DNA of 64,000 nucleotides from an uncultured Clostridia bacterium (GCA_937916395.1 CALFTN010000068.1:20145-84144), one strand, 5' to 3'; positions 8,664 through 17,914 are shown, counted from the first letter of the stretch. Notes: generated by a model not told the origin, from the sequence alone. Numbers and translations are program-made.

Positions 8664-8718
8664 AATCAGGGGACGGTTCTGTGATTGGGTTGTTTTTCCA
8701 ATCAACCAACCCCTGATT
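8664..8718. repeat. GGGGACGGTTC-family palindromic repeat
   Basis: AATCAGGGG and CCCCTGATT form the outer arms and TGATTGG / CCAATCA the inner arms of a nested inverted repeat containing GGGGACGGTTCTG. This is the general form of REP-like elements found in many bacteria, often moved by RAYT transposases; no transposase is present here. Confidence 0.7.
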
Positions 8719-8759
8719 TTTTGTTAAATTAAGATTTGAATAAGGTTTAAACTATCGAT

Positions 8760-8819
8760 AATCAAGGGGAGGGGGCTCAATCATAGAACCGTCTCCTGAT
8801 TGCCCGCCTTCCCTTGATT
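8760..8819. repeat. GGGGACGGTTC-family palindromic repeat, diverged
   Basis: AATCAAGGG and CCCTTGATT face each other across 60 bp that include AGAACCGTCTCCTGATTG. It encodes the last residues and stop codon of the 8781-9218 ORF. Confidence 0.65.
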
Positions 8820-9218
8820 GTTATGATTGTCATAATAAATCTCAAGTGCTTTCTTTGCATTTTTTCCGTATTGAAAATAATGATATGAATATTTGGGCGT
8901 TTCATCATTATTTGACAATTTTAATAAAATTTCGATTGACTTATGTCTATATCTATTACCGATGCGTAATTCTAGAATTTCATCCCAATTATGTTGCCAT
9001 ATACATTCATCTTTAAAATAGCAAGCAATTCCTATTTCATTAATAAAAATATACTTTCTAGGAGTTTTTGCATGTATATATATAATTAAAGAAATGGAAA
9101 CGAAAACAAAAATAAAAATCCCAAAATCAATACACATAAATAACGATGAGATTATTAGTAAAAAAGAAAGTATTATTTTTGTTTCAAAAAAAAGAATATC
9201 ATCCATACGAAAACACAT
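8781..9218 (-). CDS. Hypothetical two-helix membrane protein
   Basis: From ATG 9218 the product is 145 aa. GGAGGTG ends 6 nt upstream of this ATG, which decides it over an in-frame ATG at 9233 that overlaps the ribosome site. Two adjacent membrane segments (about residues 14-47) are followed by a cytosolic domain reading KYIFINEIGIACYFKDE and WQHNWDEILELRIG, like the small PH-type domain of YcxB-like proteins; this is a weak resemblance only. The C-terminus NNQGKAGNQETVL is encoded by a palindromic repeat. It is flanked by similar orphan ORFs. Confidence 0.65.
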   Translation of the reverse strand: MCFRMDDILFFETKIILSFLLIISSLFMCIDFGIFIFVFVSISLIIYIHAKTPRKYIFINEIGIACYFKDECIWQHNWDEILELRIGNRYRHKSIEILLKLSNNDETPKYSYHYFQYGKNAKKALEIYYDNHNNQGKAGNQETVL

Positions 9219-9270
9219 ACCAAACACCTCCATATAATTAGTTATGTGAATATACTAACTAATGTTCCTC

Positions 9271-9351
9271 TGATTGCCGAACCGTCCCCTGATTGCCTTT
9301 GTTAAGACACAGAACCGTCCCCTGTCTTAATCTAAAACCGTTTCTTGATTA
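9271..9351. repeat. Tandem GGGGACGGTTC-family repeats
   Basis: Three pieces lie in a row: GAACCGTCCCCTGATTG (9279-9295), TAAGACACAGAACC...CTGTCTTA as a palindrome (9303-9330), and a diverged AACCGTTTCTTGATTAA. The last piece contains the stop codon of the 9332-9793 ORF. Confidence 0.7.
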
Positions 9352-9793
9352 AATATTCATGTTGGTTTAAAAATTTTTCAATTGAATCTGAATACTGCTC
9401 TAGATAAACTTTGAGATGACTTGTGTCAAAATAATTTTCAAAACAAATAAAAAAAGTGAAATTATTATTCAAAAATTTAGTAGTAATCTTTGGAGGAAGT
9501 TCTTCTATTGAATAAATACTAATATGTTTCGCATTAAAAAAATTAATATTTTTCAAAAAATCTGTTTGTTCACAGATATAATAATTGAAGTTTCCATTTT
9601 GTGAAAAAAATTTAGAATTCAAATCCAAAGTATCATTTAAAGGATCTTTTGAAAACAGTTCTACAACAATAACACCATTCTTTAATACATTACAAATTTC
9701 TGCTACAGTATCTGACAAATTTTTATTTTCGGTAGCGAAGCAATAATTTGAGTAATAATTTTTTAGAAATTTTAAATTTTTCATAATTACCAT
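9332..9793 (-). CDS. Hypothetical protein
   Basis: This 153-aa soluble protein is rich in Asn, Phe and Tyr. I recognise no domain. Two starts (9793 and 9784) are possible and no strong ribosome site separates them. Its last residues (LIKKRF) and stop are encoded by a diverged repeat, as for the two ORFs to its left. The very low G+C suggests acquired DNA. Confidence 0.5.
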   Translation of the reverse strand: MVIMKNLKFLKNYYSNYCFATENKNLSDTVAEICNVLKNGVIVVELFSKDPLNDTLDLNSKFFSQNGNFNYYICEQTDFLKNINFFNAKHISIYSIEELPPKITTKFLNNNFTFFICFENYFDTSHLKVYLEQYSDSIEKFLNQHEYLIKKRF

Positions 9794-9816
9794 TCACTTT
9801 CTGCTTCAGAAAAACG

Positions 9817-9852
9817 ATAAGACAGGGGACGGTTCTATATCTTGTGCCGTCC
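9817..9852. repeat. GGGGACGGTTC-family repeat fragment
   Basis: ATAAGACAGGGGACGGTTCT followed by a second partial GCCGTCC piece, about 25 nt upstream of the 9332-9793 ORF. Confidence 0.6.
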
Positions 9853-9944
9853 GATGCCTTTTATTAATTTGAATGTATCAAATTTTTCAAAACAAATCAA
9901 GTAATTTTAAAATCTTCAACAAACCTAAACAAAAGTGTTGAAAA

Positions 9945-9996
9945 ACAACTCAGTTAACTGACTTTTTAAAATCAATTAACTGAGTTTTTTGTTTAA
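9945..9996. repeat. 52-bp direct repeat with hairpin, right copy
   Basis: Identical to 7921-7972. On the minus strand it lies 69 nt past the PqqD-like stop codon and would end the transporter operon. The other copy closes the orphan-ORF stretch. Confidence 0.85.
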
Positions 9997-10065
9997 TTGT
10001 TATTCAATTTTTGGTTAAGACGTAGAACTAGCTACTGATTGTCTTAATAATAATGAACCTAATTC

Positions 10066-10416
10066 CTAATTCCTAAACTCCACAAACTTATAACTCTCTA
10101 GAATCTGAAAATATTTTGCGAGTCTTTCATAAAGTGGCTCTGCCTTTTCGCCAAAATGCTCTTTTACAAGAACACCTAACTCCAAAATAGTTTTTTCGCC
10201 ATCTAACAGCGGCCACAAAAAACTGCCGTTTTCATCTAAATGAACGTAAGAAATTCTGGGCTTTCTAAAAAGCTTTTGGGCAACTGTATTGAAAAAGCCT
10301 GTATTTTCTATTTCTAAAGTCACCTTGTTTTCATCATCTTGCTTCCAGGTAATATTCTTATTTCTTACTGGTATTTTTTCAAGATAATTTTCATTGATTA
10401 CTTCTTTCTTACTCAT
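10066..10416 (-). CDS. PqqD-like peptide-binding protein
   Basis: The C-terminal part of this 116-aa protein (about residues 50-112: SYVHLDENGSFLWPLLDGE, TILELGVLVKEHFG, YFQILESYKFV) is a PqqD-type domain, the small winged-helix fold (RiPP recognition element) that binds precursor peptides. The N-terminal 50 residues are an extra basic/acidic lead. Its ATG overlaps the OPT transporter stop by 4 nt (ATGA), so the two are almost certainly co-translated. No radical SAM or precursor gene is adjacent, so a role in presenting peptides to or from the transporter is inference. Confidence 0.8.
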   Translation of the reverse strand: MSKKEVINENYLEKIPVRNKNITWKQDDENKVTLEIENTGFFNTVAQKLFRKPRISYVHLDENGSFLWPLLDGEKTILELGVLVKEHFGEKAEPLYERLAKYFQILESYKFVEFRN

Positions 10417-12341
10417 TGTTTTACCTTCTTTTGTTTTTTCAAAACAGAGAATGTTAAAAGCGAAAGAATTACAAGTGCAAACACAACAATACTCAAAATT
10501 TGTGAAACTCCTGAAGAAAGGTTTAACGCTCCTGAAATATTGATAAATTTATCTACACCGAAAATTGCAAGTACAGCAAGAACAATACCAATTAAGCCTT
10601 CGCCTGCAATCATACCTGAGCAGAAAAGAATACCATCGCTTGTTGCTTTGCTCTTTTTTTCTTCGTTCTTCATTTTATCAAAGCAAAGGCGCACAAGTCC
10701 ACCAATCATAATGCACGTATTAAGGTGAACAGGAAGATAAACACCAATAGCAAATGGAAGTACAGGAATACCAACAATCTCAACTACAACAGCTATAAGA
10801 GCACCAATAATAATGAGAATCCAAGGCAATTCTCCACCCATAACGCCTTCAACAATCATTTTCATAAGAGTTGCCTGTGGAGCGGCAATTTCTTCTGAAC
10901 CAAAGCCCCAGGCACTATCAAGAAGATAAAGTGTACCACCAATAGCAAGCGCAGAGGCAGTAACGCCAAAAACTTCACTGATTTGTTGTTTTTTAGGTGT
11001 TGAACCTAAAAGATAACCTGTTTTTAAATCCTGAGAAGTATCGCCTGCAATAGCGGCAATAATACAGATAACAGAACCTATTGCAATAGCACTTTCCATA
11101 CCACCTGCAATACCCTGTGGAGTATTATCTACAGTTAATTTAAGTGTTAAGGTTGCAATTAAAAGTGTAGCAATAGCCATACCAGAAACTGGGTTGTTAC
11201 TACTACCCACAAGACCTACCATTCTTGAAGAAACTGTTGCAAAAAAGAAACCAAATATAACAACAATTACTGCACCAACTAAAGAAATCGGAATAGCAGG
11301 AACAAGCCATACAAGTAACGTTAAAATTGCAATTACAATAAGCACTATTTTCATATTGATGTCTTGCTCTGTACGAAGACTGCTACTAGCAGAAGCACCC
11401 TTCATGCTCTTTAAAGCACCCTTAAAGGTATTTATGATAAGTGGCAAGGATTTTATAAGACTTATAATACCACCAGCCGCAAGTGCACCAGCACCTATAT
11501 AACGGATATATGAGCTCCATATTCCAGCGGCACCACTTGAAGCATAAATTTCACCGATAGTAGCATCTACTGATGGGTACATTATAATATTTTCACCAAA
11601 CAATACAATAAGAGGAATTAAAACCATCCAGCTTAAGATACCACCAGCGAACATATATGATGAAATTTTAGGTCCACAAATAAAACCAACACTCATAACA
11701 GCCGGATAAATCTGAGTACCAATTTCACCAGCAAAGCCTTTGAATCTTAAGGCTACTTCACCAGGCACAGCCTTTAAACCATCTATTATAAACTTAAAAG
11801 CAGCAGCAAAACCCATACCGGCAAAAACCGTAGAAGCATTTGAGCCACCCTCTTCACCTGCCAAAAGCACCTCTGCACAAGCAGTTCCTTCTGGATATGG
11901 CAAAACATTATGTTCTTTTACAATAAGTGCATTTCTTAATGGAATCATAAAAAATACACCTAAAAGACCTCCTAAAAGAGCAATAGTTGTTATTTCTAAC
12001 ATATCAGGCTTTTCCAATTTACCTTCATTTGCCCACAAGAAAAGAGCCGGTAATGTAAAAATAGCACCAGCGGCAACAGACTCACCTGCAGAGCCTATTG
12101 TCTGAACTATATTGCTTTCTAAAATTGAGTTTTTTCTTAAAACAACTCTTATAACACCCATAGCGATAACCGCTGCAGGAATTGATGCGGAAACAGTCAT
12201 ACCAACCCTAAGTCCCAAATAAGCATTTGCAGCACCAAAAACAACAGCCAAAATCACACCCATAATTATTGAAGTAACTGTAAGCTCTGGTGTGATTTTT
12301 GAAGCCGGAATATAAGGCTTGAATTCTTTTTTGTTATCCAT
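10413..12341 (-). CDS. OPT family oligopeptide transporter
   Basis: This 642-aa, very hydrophobic protein has the length and many-helix pattern of bacterial OPT transporters, which move small peptides or metal-peptide chelates with a cation gradient. Family-like stretches are the N-terminal PYIPASKITPELTVTSIIMG, ANAYLGLRVGMTVSASIPAAV, LPYPEGTACAEVLLAGEEGG and GDTSQDLKTGYLLGSTPKKQQ. AGGAG lies upstream of the ATG and a promoter at 12376-12404. It is coupled to the PqqD-like gene downstream. Confidence 0.93.
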   Translation of the reverse strand: MDNKKEFKPYIPASKITPELTVTSIIMGVILAVVFGAANAYLGLRVGMTVSASIPAAVIAMGVIRVVLRKNSILESNIVQTIGSAGESVAAGAIFTLPALFLWANEGKLEKPDMLEITTIALLGGLLGVFFMIPLRNALIVKEHNVLPYPEGTACAEVLLAGEEGGSNASTVFAGMGFAAAFKFIIDGLKAVPGEVALRFKGFAGEIGTQIYPAVMSVGFICGPKISSYMFAGGILSWMVLIPLIVLFGENIIMYPSVDATIGEIYASSGAAGIWSSYIRYIGAGALAAGGIISLIKSLPLIINTFKGALKSMKGASASSSLRTEQDINMKIVLIVIAILTLLVWLVPAIPISLVGAVIVVIFGFFFATVSSRMVGLVGSSNNPVSGMAIATLLIATLTLKLTVDNTPQGIAGGMESAIAIGSVICIIAAIAGDTSQDLKTGYLLGSTPKKQQISEVFGVTASALAIGGTLYLLDSAWGFGSEEIAAPQATLMKMIVEGVMGGELPWILIIIGALIAVVVEIVGIPVLPFAIGVYLPVHLNTCIMIGGLVRLCFDKMKNEEKKSKATSDGILFCSGMIAGEGLIGIVLAVLAIFGVDKFINISGALNLSSGVSQILSIVVFALVILSLLTFSVLKKQKKVKQ

Positions 12342-12375
12342 AAAATACTCCTGTCTTTTTATAAAATACCCTTTA

Positions 12376-12404
12376 ATTTTATCATCACTCTATTAGTATT
12401 GCAA
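12376..12404 (-). promoter_or_regulatory. Promoter of the OPT-PqqD operon
   Basis: Minus-strand TTGCAA, 17-nt spacer, TAAAAT, about 35 nt before the OPT start. Confidence 0.65.
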
Positions 12405-12420
12405 GTTTTTTAGAAATAAA

Positions 12421-12446
12421 ACAGGGACTTTCCAGAAAGTCCCTGC
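12421..12446 (-). terminator. Terminator after the ABC transporter gene
   Basis: CAGGGACTTTC / GAAAGTCCCTG with a tiny loop, followed on the minus strand by TTTTATTT. It lies directly after the stop at 12452. Confidence 0.85.
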
Positions 12447-12451
12447 CTTGT

Positions 12452-15208
12452 TTATTCTGTTCGAAGTGCTTCTACCGGGTCCTTATTCGCCGCAATTCGT
12501 GATGGGAAGAGACCAGCAACAAGTGTTAATGTAACACTTATAATTACAAGTGCAAAGCCACCTACAAATGGAAGTGCCGCAGAAGCCGGAATATTTAAAA
12601 CTTCGTTTAAGATGAAGTTAATTGGTAATTGCAAGAACAACGTTGTACCTATACCGATTATACCGGCACCAAGACCAATAACCGTAGTTTCTGCATTGAA
12701 TACTCTGGCAATATCCTTTTTAGAAGCACCAATACTTCTCAAAATACCAATTTCTTTTGTTCTTTCAAGAACAGAGATATAAGTAATAATACCAATCATT
12801 ATCGAAGAAACAACAAGAGAAATTGCAACGAAAGCAACTAAGACATAAGTAACAATATCAATTATTGTTGTAATGCTACTCATAAGAACACCTATAAGGT
12901 CAGTGCATTTTACTGCATATTCATCATGACCGTCGGCAGTTACTTTTTCGTTATAATAATTTATAAGCTCGTTAAGCTTCTCTTTGCTTTCAAAGCTTCT
13001 TGGGTAGAAATAAATAGCGGATGGTGAATCAGGTGTTGAATAACCTAATGTTTCAAGTGTTGCAGAAAGCGAATTGTTAGCCGCCATTGTATCAACATAA
13101 GCCTGTTTTAATGCTAATACCTGTTCTTCTGTGAGAAAGCCCTCCATAAGCTTTTTCTGAAGATTTGACATATCATCAAAACCGAACATTGCCATCATAT
13201 TTGTCATATCCACTTGTGACATATCAACTTCCATTTGCTCTACCATTGATAAGAATGGCTGAATATCAAGATAATTGAAATCGATTTTACTTAAATCTAC
13301 GTCTTTTAAATCAAAATCATTAACAGTAAGGTTAGAAAATTCCAGACCTGTAATAACGTCGGTTTTTGTATCTTCTAACTGTGCCTTAACTACATCTGTT
13401 TTTGCATTCTCTGCAACAACATAGTCCATAAGGTCTGTTCTATAACCAATTCCACCTGTACCAATTGAAAGAGTGTTATCTTCGTCAGGTCTTAAAATAC
13501 CAACAATTTTAAGTGTAAGACCATCTTCTACAAGGTTTTTAACAAAATAGTCGTTTTCACGGTTATCTTCCCAAAGACCTGTTTTCTTATTTTTGGTATA
13601 ATAATCACCTGTGTTAACTACTTTAAATTCCATATTAAGAATATCATCATAAGAATACTTAGAAACACCCGCACTCTGTAGCTCTTCGCCGTTTGCAAGA
13701 GCAGACATAATATGCTTTGAAAATTCTTCCTGGTCTTTAATACCAAGACCGTAAACAACAAGCTCGTTTATCTGATGGTTAGCATCAACAATTAACACAA
13801 CTTCTTCTTTGCTCTGGGGAAGCTTGCCGGCAATAACATCATACTGGCTTTCCATAAGCTTATCGTCACCAATAAGCTCAATCCAAACAGACATCTGTGC
13901 CATAGAACCAGCCATAGAAGTCATTGCTTCCATATCAGCACCCATACTCATGCTTTCCATCATAGTACTTGGGTTAACCTGAACTACACCCTCAGATGTA
14001 TCTGCTTTATAAATATTGAGGTCTGTGCTGTATTTATACTGAACATCGTTACAAATCTTGTCGAATTCAGCCTTATTATCTTCAATGTAATTTTTGAAGT
14101 TTTTAAGGTTATTTGATGAAGCCTGTGAAATAAAAGCATTAACCATTTGCATAAATGCTTCATTTACATAAACAGTATCTTCCTCAACATCAATCCCCTG
14201 CATTGCTTCCATACCAAGACCTGTTACAGAAGTCATAATACTACTTATATCCATAGTCTGCTTTTCAACTGACATAGGGTAAGAAAGTAGCATATCTTCC
14301 TGAACTTTATCTATATATCCCTGAATACCATTAGAAAGTGCTAGAACAAGAGCAATACCGATAATACCAATGCTACCAGCAAATGCAGTTAAAAATGTTC
14401 TTGCTTTTTTAGTTTTAAGGTTATTAATACTGAGTGAAAAAGCAGAAGCAAAAGACATAGACGTTTTAGTGCCTTTTGATTGTTCCCTCTCAGCAAAAGC
14501 AAGTTCAGCTTGGTAATCTTCTTCTGTTGGTTCAAATGGATTAGTATCACCAATAACCTCACCATCAAGACATCTTATAATTCTGTTTGAATATTCTTCA
14601 GCGAGGTCTGGGTTATGTGTAACCATTATTATGAGCTTATCTTTAGAAATTTCTTTTAAAAGCTCCATAATCTGAACACTTGTTTCAGTATCAAGCGCGC
14701 CAGTTGGCTCATCAGCAAGAAGAATATCAGGGTCATTTATGAGTGCGCGGGCAATAGCAACCCTCTGCATCTGACCACCAGACATCTGACTTGGCTTTTT
14801 ATACATCTGATTTTCAAGCCCAACCTGCTTTAAAGCCTCCTGAGCACGAGCCCTGCGTTCTTTTTTAGAAACACCTGAAAGTGTTAAAGCAAGTTCAACA
14901 TTTGAAAGAACCGTCTGGTGTGGAATAAGGTTATAGCTTTGGAATATAAAGCCTATTGAGTGGTTACGATAAACGTCCCAGTCACTATCCGTAAAACGCT
15001 TTGTTGATTTACCATTAATTAAGAGGTCGCCACTTGTGTAACGGTCAAGACCGCCAATAATATTGAGCATTGTTGTTTTACCACAACCAGAAGGGCCAAG
15101 AATTGAAACAAATTCATTCTCTCTGAAATTTATGCTGACACCTTTAAGTGCTCTTACTGTGGTATCACCAGTAACATAATCTTTAACTATATTCTTTAAA
15201 ATTAACAT
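12452..15208 (-). CDS. MacB-like ABC transporter, ATPase fused to FtsX-type permease
   Basis: This 918-aa single chain carries both halves of a MacB-type exporter. The ATPase is residues 1-235: Walker A GPSGCGKTT at 38-46, signature SGGQ at 143-146, Walker B ILLADEP at 162-168. A first membrane helix follows near 266-290, then a large external domain of about 480 residues, then three helices in the FtsX C-terminal fold. Such pumps act on periplasmic or wall-side substrates rather than moving them through the membrane. The gene starts 11 nt after the large surface protein upstream, so the two are probably partners. Confidence 0.9.
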   Translation of the reverse strand: MLILKNIVKDYVTGDTTVRALKGVSINFRENEFVSILGPSGCGKTTMLNIIGGLDRYTSGDLLINGKSTKRFTDSDWDVYRNHSIGFIFQSYNLIPHQTVLSNVELALTLSGVSKKERRARAQEALKQVGLENQMYKKPSQMSGGQMQRVAIARALINDPDILLADEPTGALDTETSVQIMELLKEISKDKLIIMVTHNPDLAEEYSNRIIRCLDGEVIGDTNPFEPTEEDYQAELAFAEREQSKGTKTSMSFASAFSLSINNLKTKKARTFLTAFAGSIGIIGIALVLALSNGIQGYIDKVQEDMLLSYPMSVEKQTMDISSIMTSVTGLGMEAMQGIDVEEDTVYVNEAFMQMVNAFISQASSNNLKNFKNYIEDNKAEFDKICNDVQYKYSTDLNIYKADTSEGVVQVNPSTMMESMSMGADMEAMTSMAGSMAQMSVWIELIGDDKLMESQYDVIAGKLPQSKEEVVLIVDANHQINELVVYGLGIKDQEEFSKHIMSALANGEELQSAGVSKYSYDDILNMEFKVVNTGDYYTKNKKTGLWEDNRENDYFVKNLVEDGLTLKIVGILRPDEDNTLSIGTGGIGYRTDLMDYVVAENAKTDVVKAQLEDTKTDVITGLEFSNLTVNDFDLKDVDLSKIDFNYLDIQPFLSMVEQMEVDMSQVDMTNMMAMFGFDDMSNLQKKLMEGFLTEEQVLALKQAYVDTMAANNSLSATLETLGYSTPDSPSAIYFYPRSFESKEKLNELINYYNEKVTADGHDEYAVKCTDLIGVLMSSITTIIDIVTYVLVAFVAISLVVSSIMIGIITYISVLERTKEIGILRSIGASKKDIARVFNAETTVIGLGAGIIGIGTTLFLQLPINFILNEVLNIPASAALPFVGGFALVIISVTLTLVAGLFPSRIAANKDPVEALRTE

Positions 15209-15219
15209 TTCTTGTTACC

Positions 15220-17799
15220 TCAATAATAAAGTTTCTTTCGATTAAGATAGAAAACTAAACCTACTACTGCACCAAAGAGTGCAACACCACCCAAAATAAA
15301 GAAAACTGTGTAATCCTTAGGTGGTTCTTCGTAAATAATAGTCGGATTATAGGTTTCGCCCTCTTCTAAAGGAACAATTACTCGTTCTTTAAAAAGAAGA
15401 TTATAGAGCCATTCAATAATCTGGTCAGTCGTCATTGCTTCAAACTGCTCGAATATCTGCGAAGCGTAAAGTGCAAAACTATCCTCTGCGCCACCACTCA
15501 TCATTCCGTTTAAAGCACCTTTGTTTTCAGGCATTTTAAGTGTATCAACAAGGTATCTTAAAACTGTAAGAAGCAAAGCTTCCTTATCAGCTTTTATATA
15601 AGTGTAGGTGCTGTTTTTACCATTTAACACCTGCTTACTCTCTTTGGTTTCTGTTTCACCATAAGAATAAAGCACTTTTAAATCTGCACTTTTCAGCTTC
15701 AAGCCCAAACCACTCTCTAAAGAGCCTAAAAGGTCATTCATATTCATTGAAGCTGTTATTGAAGCTGTATCCAACTCCACTTTATAAATTGGTTCAATTT
15801 TCTCCAAAAGTGCTGTTACAGGTAAAAGCAGATTAGTAATACAAACCTCTAAATTGCCACTATCTATAAAATAAACTACATTCGGTAAAATCTCAAGTGC
15901 TGTTTTTACTGGTTTTTCAAACAAATCATCAAGCAAATCAAAAACAGGAGTAGTAATATTCTTTAAAACTGCATCTTTGCTTGTATCATTTTTATATTGA
16001 ATGTAAGTTTTTATACTTCTTTCATTACATCCCAATGCTTCAAGAACAGGGATAATCGCTGTGTTGTAGCCATCGCCACCTGTGATTTTAATACTATCCA
16101 TAAAGGTAATTGTTTTTCCTTTAAGCACAAGCTCTAAAAGTGGATAAAGCGGACGAAGCGTTGCAACAAACGCATTTTCAAAACCAACTCTTCTGCCGTT
16201 ATAAAATCCCCAGTTAACGCCATTAAGATTCACTTTTGACCAAGAAGAAGCTTGATTTAAAATCTTTCTTGCTTCACTATAGCTTGTTTCTGTAAGTAAA
16301 GCTGCAACACCCTTAGGAGACGCATCCACACCCATAACAGAAAGCATTTCTATAAGACCTTCTTTTTCAAGTGTAGAATAAATTCCTACTGCAAAGCTAC
16401 CGACATTAGCATTGGTATAAATTGTATTTTCTAAAAGTGTTTCTAATTTTCTGTAATCTGAATATTCAGCTACAAACTCATCAATCAAATCGTCAATACC
16501 ATTTAAAACTTTTTTGTAATCCTTTTCGGTTAGATTTGATGTATAAGCAATCTGATTAAAAGTAATAGACGGGAATTTGTATGCTTCTGGCTCTGAAAGC
16601 TTACTGTCATTAAAAATAAGAATAATAGTTTTTACAACGTTTTTTGTATCTGTATCTAAAAGCTTTGTAAGCACATCGGTTGATAAGACTGTGTTTTCAT
16701 TGTCACCTGTATTAAAGCCCTTAAAAAGCTCAGGTAACGCTGATTTATTGAGCTTTAAAGCATCCACGAGCCACGACATAATCACTGTGTATGCAAGTGG
16801 CTTATTTGGTGTAAAATTCACTCCGTCACTACCGCCACATTTGCTTAATGTTTCAAAATCAAGTGGTGGTAACTGAAGCCCTGATTCAGCAGACATAGAA
16901 GTTAACGCATCATTTAAAATAACCTCCAGGTCAAAATTCATTGAATCCAAGTCTATTATTTTAAGTAGAATTGCAAGCCTTATATAAGCATTTTCTTTAA
17001 CTGGAGCTAAAAGGTTATTAAAACAAGCATTTAATTGACCGCTTTCGTTGAAGTATGCAACAGCAGGTAAAAGTGTAACTAATGTGTCTACTGGTTTTTT
17101 CTCTAATCTATCAAGAATTGTAAGAGCACTCATTAAAATATTATAAATCATTGTACTCTTATCTTCTTTAGCCTCTGCTTTGAATTCTTCTTGTGTTAAA
17201 GAAACTTCACAGCCTAAAGCATTAAGAAACGGCACTATTGCATTTTCATAACCGTCGCCACCCTTAATACTTGTAATTCCAGCCAGATTATATTTACCCG
17301 AACAAAGAAGCATAAACAAAAGATTGTTAAAAGGACTAAGTGTAGCGCTTACTGCTTTTGAAAAACTCTTTTTATCTGTTACGCCCCATTTAACATTTGT
17401 TAAATCAATGGTTTTAAATGAATCTGAATCCAAAAGTGCTTTTTGTACTTCTGGGTAATTTCTCAACCCCTTTGCAACACCACTTATTGTTACATCAATA
17501 CCAATAGCTTTTAAGTCGCCTGCACTTTCTTCCATAGATGAATAAATCGAAACAAGTAATGATGAAACAACTTCATCACTATAAATCATTGGTTCTATAA
17601 GAGTTTTTAAATCTGTTTTAAGGTGATTTTTTAAAATATATGCCACAAGTTTTTCTGTTCCTGCAACGGCATTCTGCGCTTGCTTTTCTGTTACACCATC
17701 CGGATAACTCGCACCAGCAAACGCTACAACATTCATACTACTTGCAGAAAAAGCAAGTAACACAGCTAAAATTAAGCATATCAACTTTTTAAATTTCAT
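15220..17799 (-). CDS. Large secreted, membrane-anchored protein with internal duplication
   Basis: From ATG 17799 the product is 859 aa; frames extend back to 17808 but this ATG best fits the AAGAG ribosome site. It has a signal peptide (KLICLILAVLLAFSASS), a long external region and one C-terminal membrane helix (VFFILGGVALFGAVVGLVFY) ending in RKKLYY. The external part is two homologous halves of about 370 residues: both contain an NVKWG/NVNWG motif, an IKGGDGYENAI / ITGGDGYNTAI motif and a LNALGCE / LEALGCN motif in the same order. I do not know the family. Co-transcription with the MacB-like pump suggests a shared envelope function. Confidence 0.8.
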   Translation of the reverse strand: MKFKKLICLILAVLLAFSASSMNVVAFAGASYPDGVTEKQAQNAVAGTEKLVAYILKNHLKTDLKTLIEPMIYSDEVVSSLLVSIYSSMEESAGDLKAIGIDVTISGVAKGLRNYPEVQKALLDSDSFKTIDLTNVKWGVTDKKSFSKAVSATLSPFNNLLFMLLCSGKYNLAGITSIKGGDGYENAIVPFLNALGCEVSLTQEEFKAEAKEDKSTMIYNILMSALTILDRLEKKPVDTLVTLLPAVAYFNESGQLNACFNNLLAPVKENAYIRLAILLKIIDLDSMNFDLEVILNDALTSMSAESGLQLPPLDFETLSKCGGSDGVNFTPNKPLAYTVIMSWLVDALKLNKSALPELFKGFNTGDNENTVLSTDVLTKLLDTDTKNVVKTIILIFNDSKLSEPEAYKFPSITFNQIAYTSNLTEKDYKKVLNGIDDLIDEFVAEYSDYRKLETLLENTIYTNANVGSFAVGIYSTLEKEGLIEMLSVMGVDASPKGVAALLTETSYSEARKILNQASSWSKVNLNGVNWGFYNGRRVGFENAFVATLRPLYPLLELVLKGKTITFMDSIKITGGDGYNTAIIPVLEALGCNERSIKTYIQYKNDTSKDAVLKNITTPVFDLLDDLFEKPVKTALEILPNVVYFIDSGNLEVCITNLLLPVTALLEKIEPIYKVELDTASITASMNMNDLLGSLESGLGLKLKSADLKVLYSYGETETKESKQVLNGKNSTYTYIKADKEALLLTVLRYLVDTLKMPENKGALNGMMSGGAEDSFALYASQIFEQFEAMTTDQIIEWLYNLLFKERVIVPLEEGETYNPTIIYEEPPKDYTVFFILGGVALFGAVVGLVFYLNRKKLYY

Positions 17800-17914
17800 A
17801 AGCATCACTCTTAACTCATAAAAAGCATAGATTTTTCATAATAATATATCAGTTTTATTATACTACTATATAAACAAACAAATGTTAAAAAAATGTTAAA
17901 ATTAGGAGGTTTTC

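Noticed and set aside
8040..9852. Possible CRISPR array because of the repeated GAACCGTCCCC motif
   Set aside because: Spacing is irregular, copies occur in both orientations, and there are no cas genes. The pieces are dispersed palindromic repeats.
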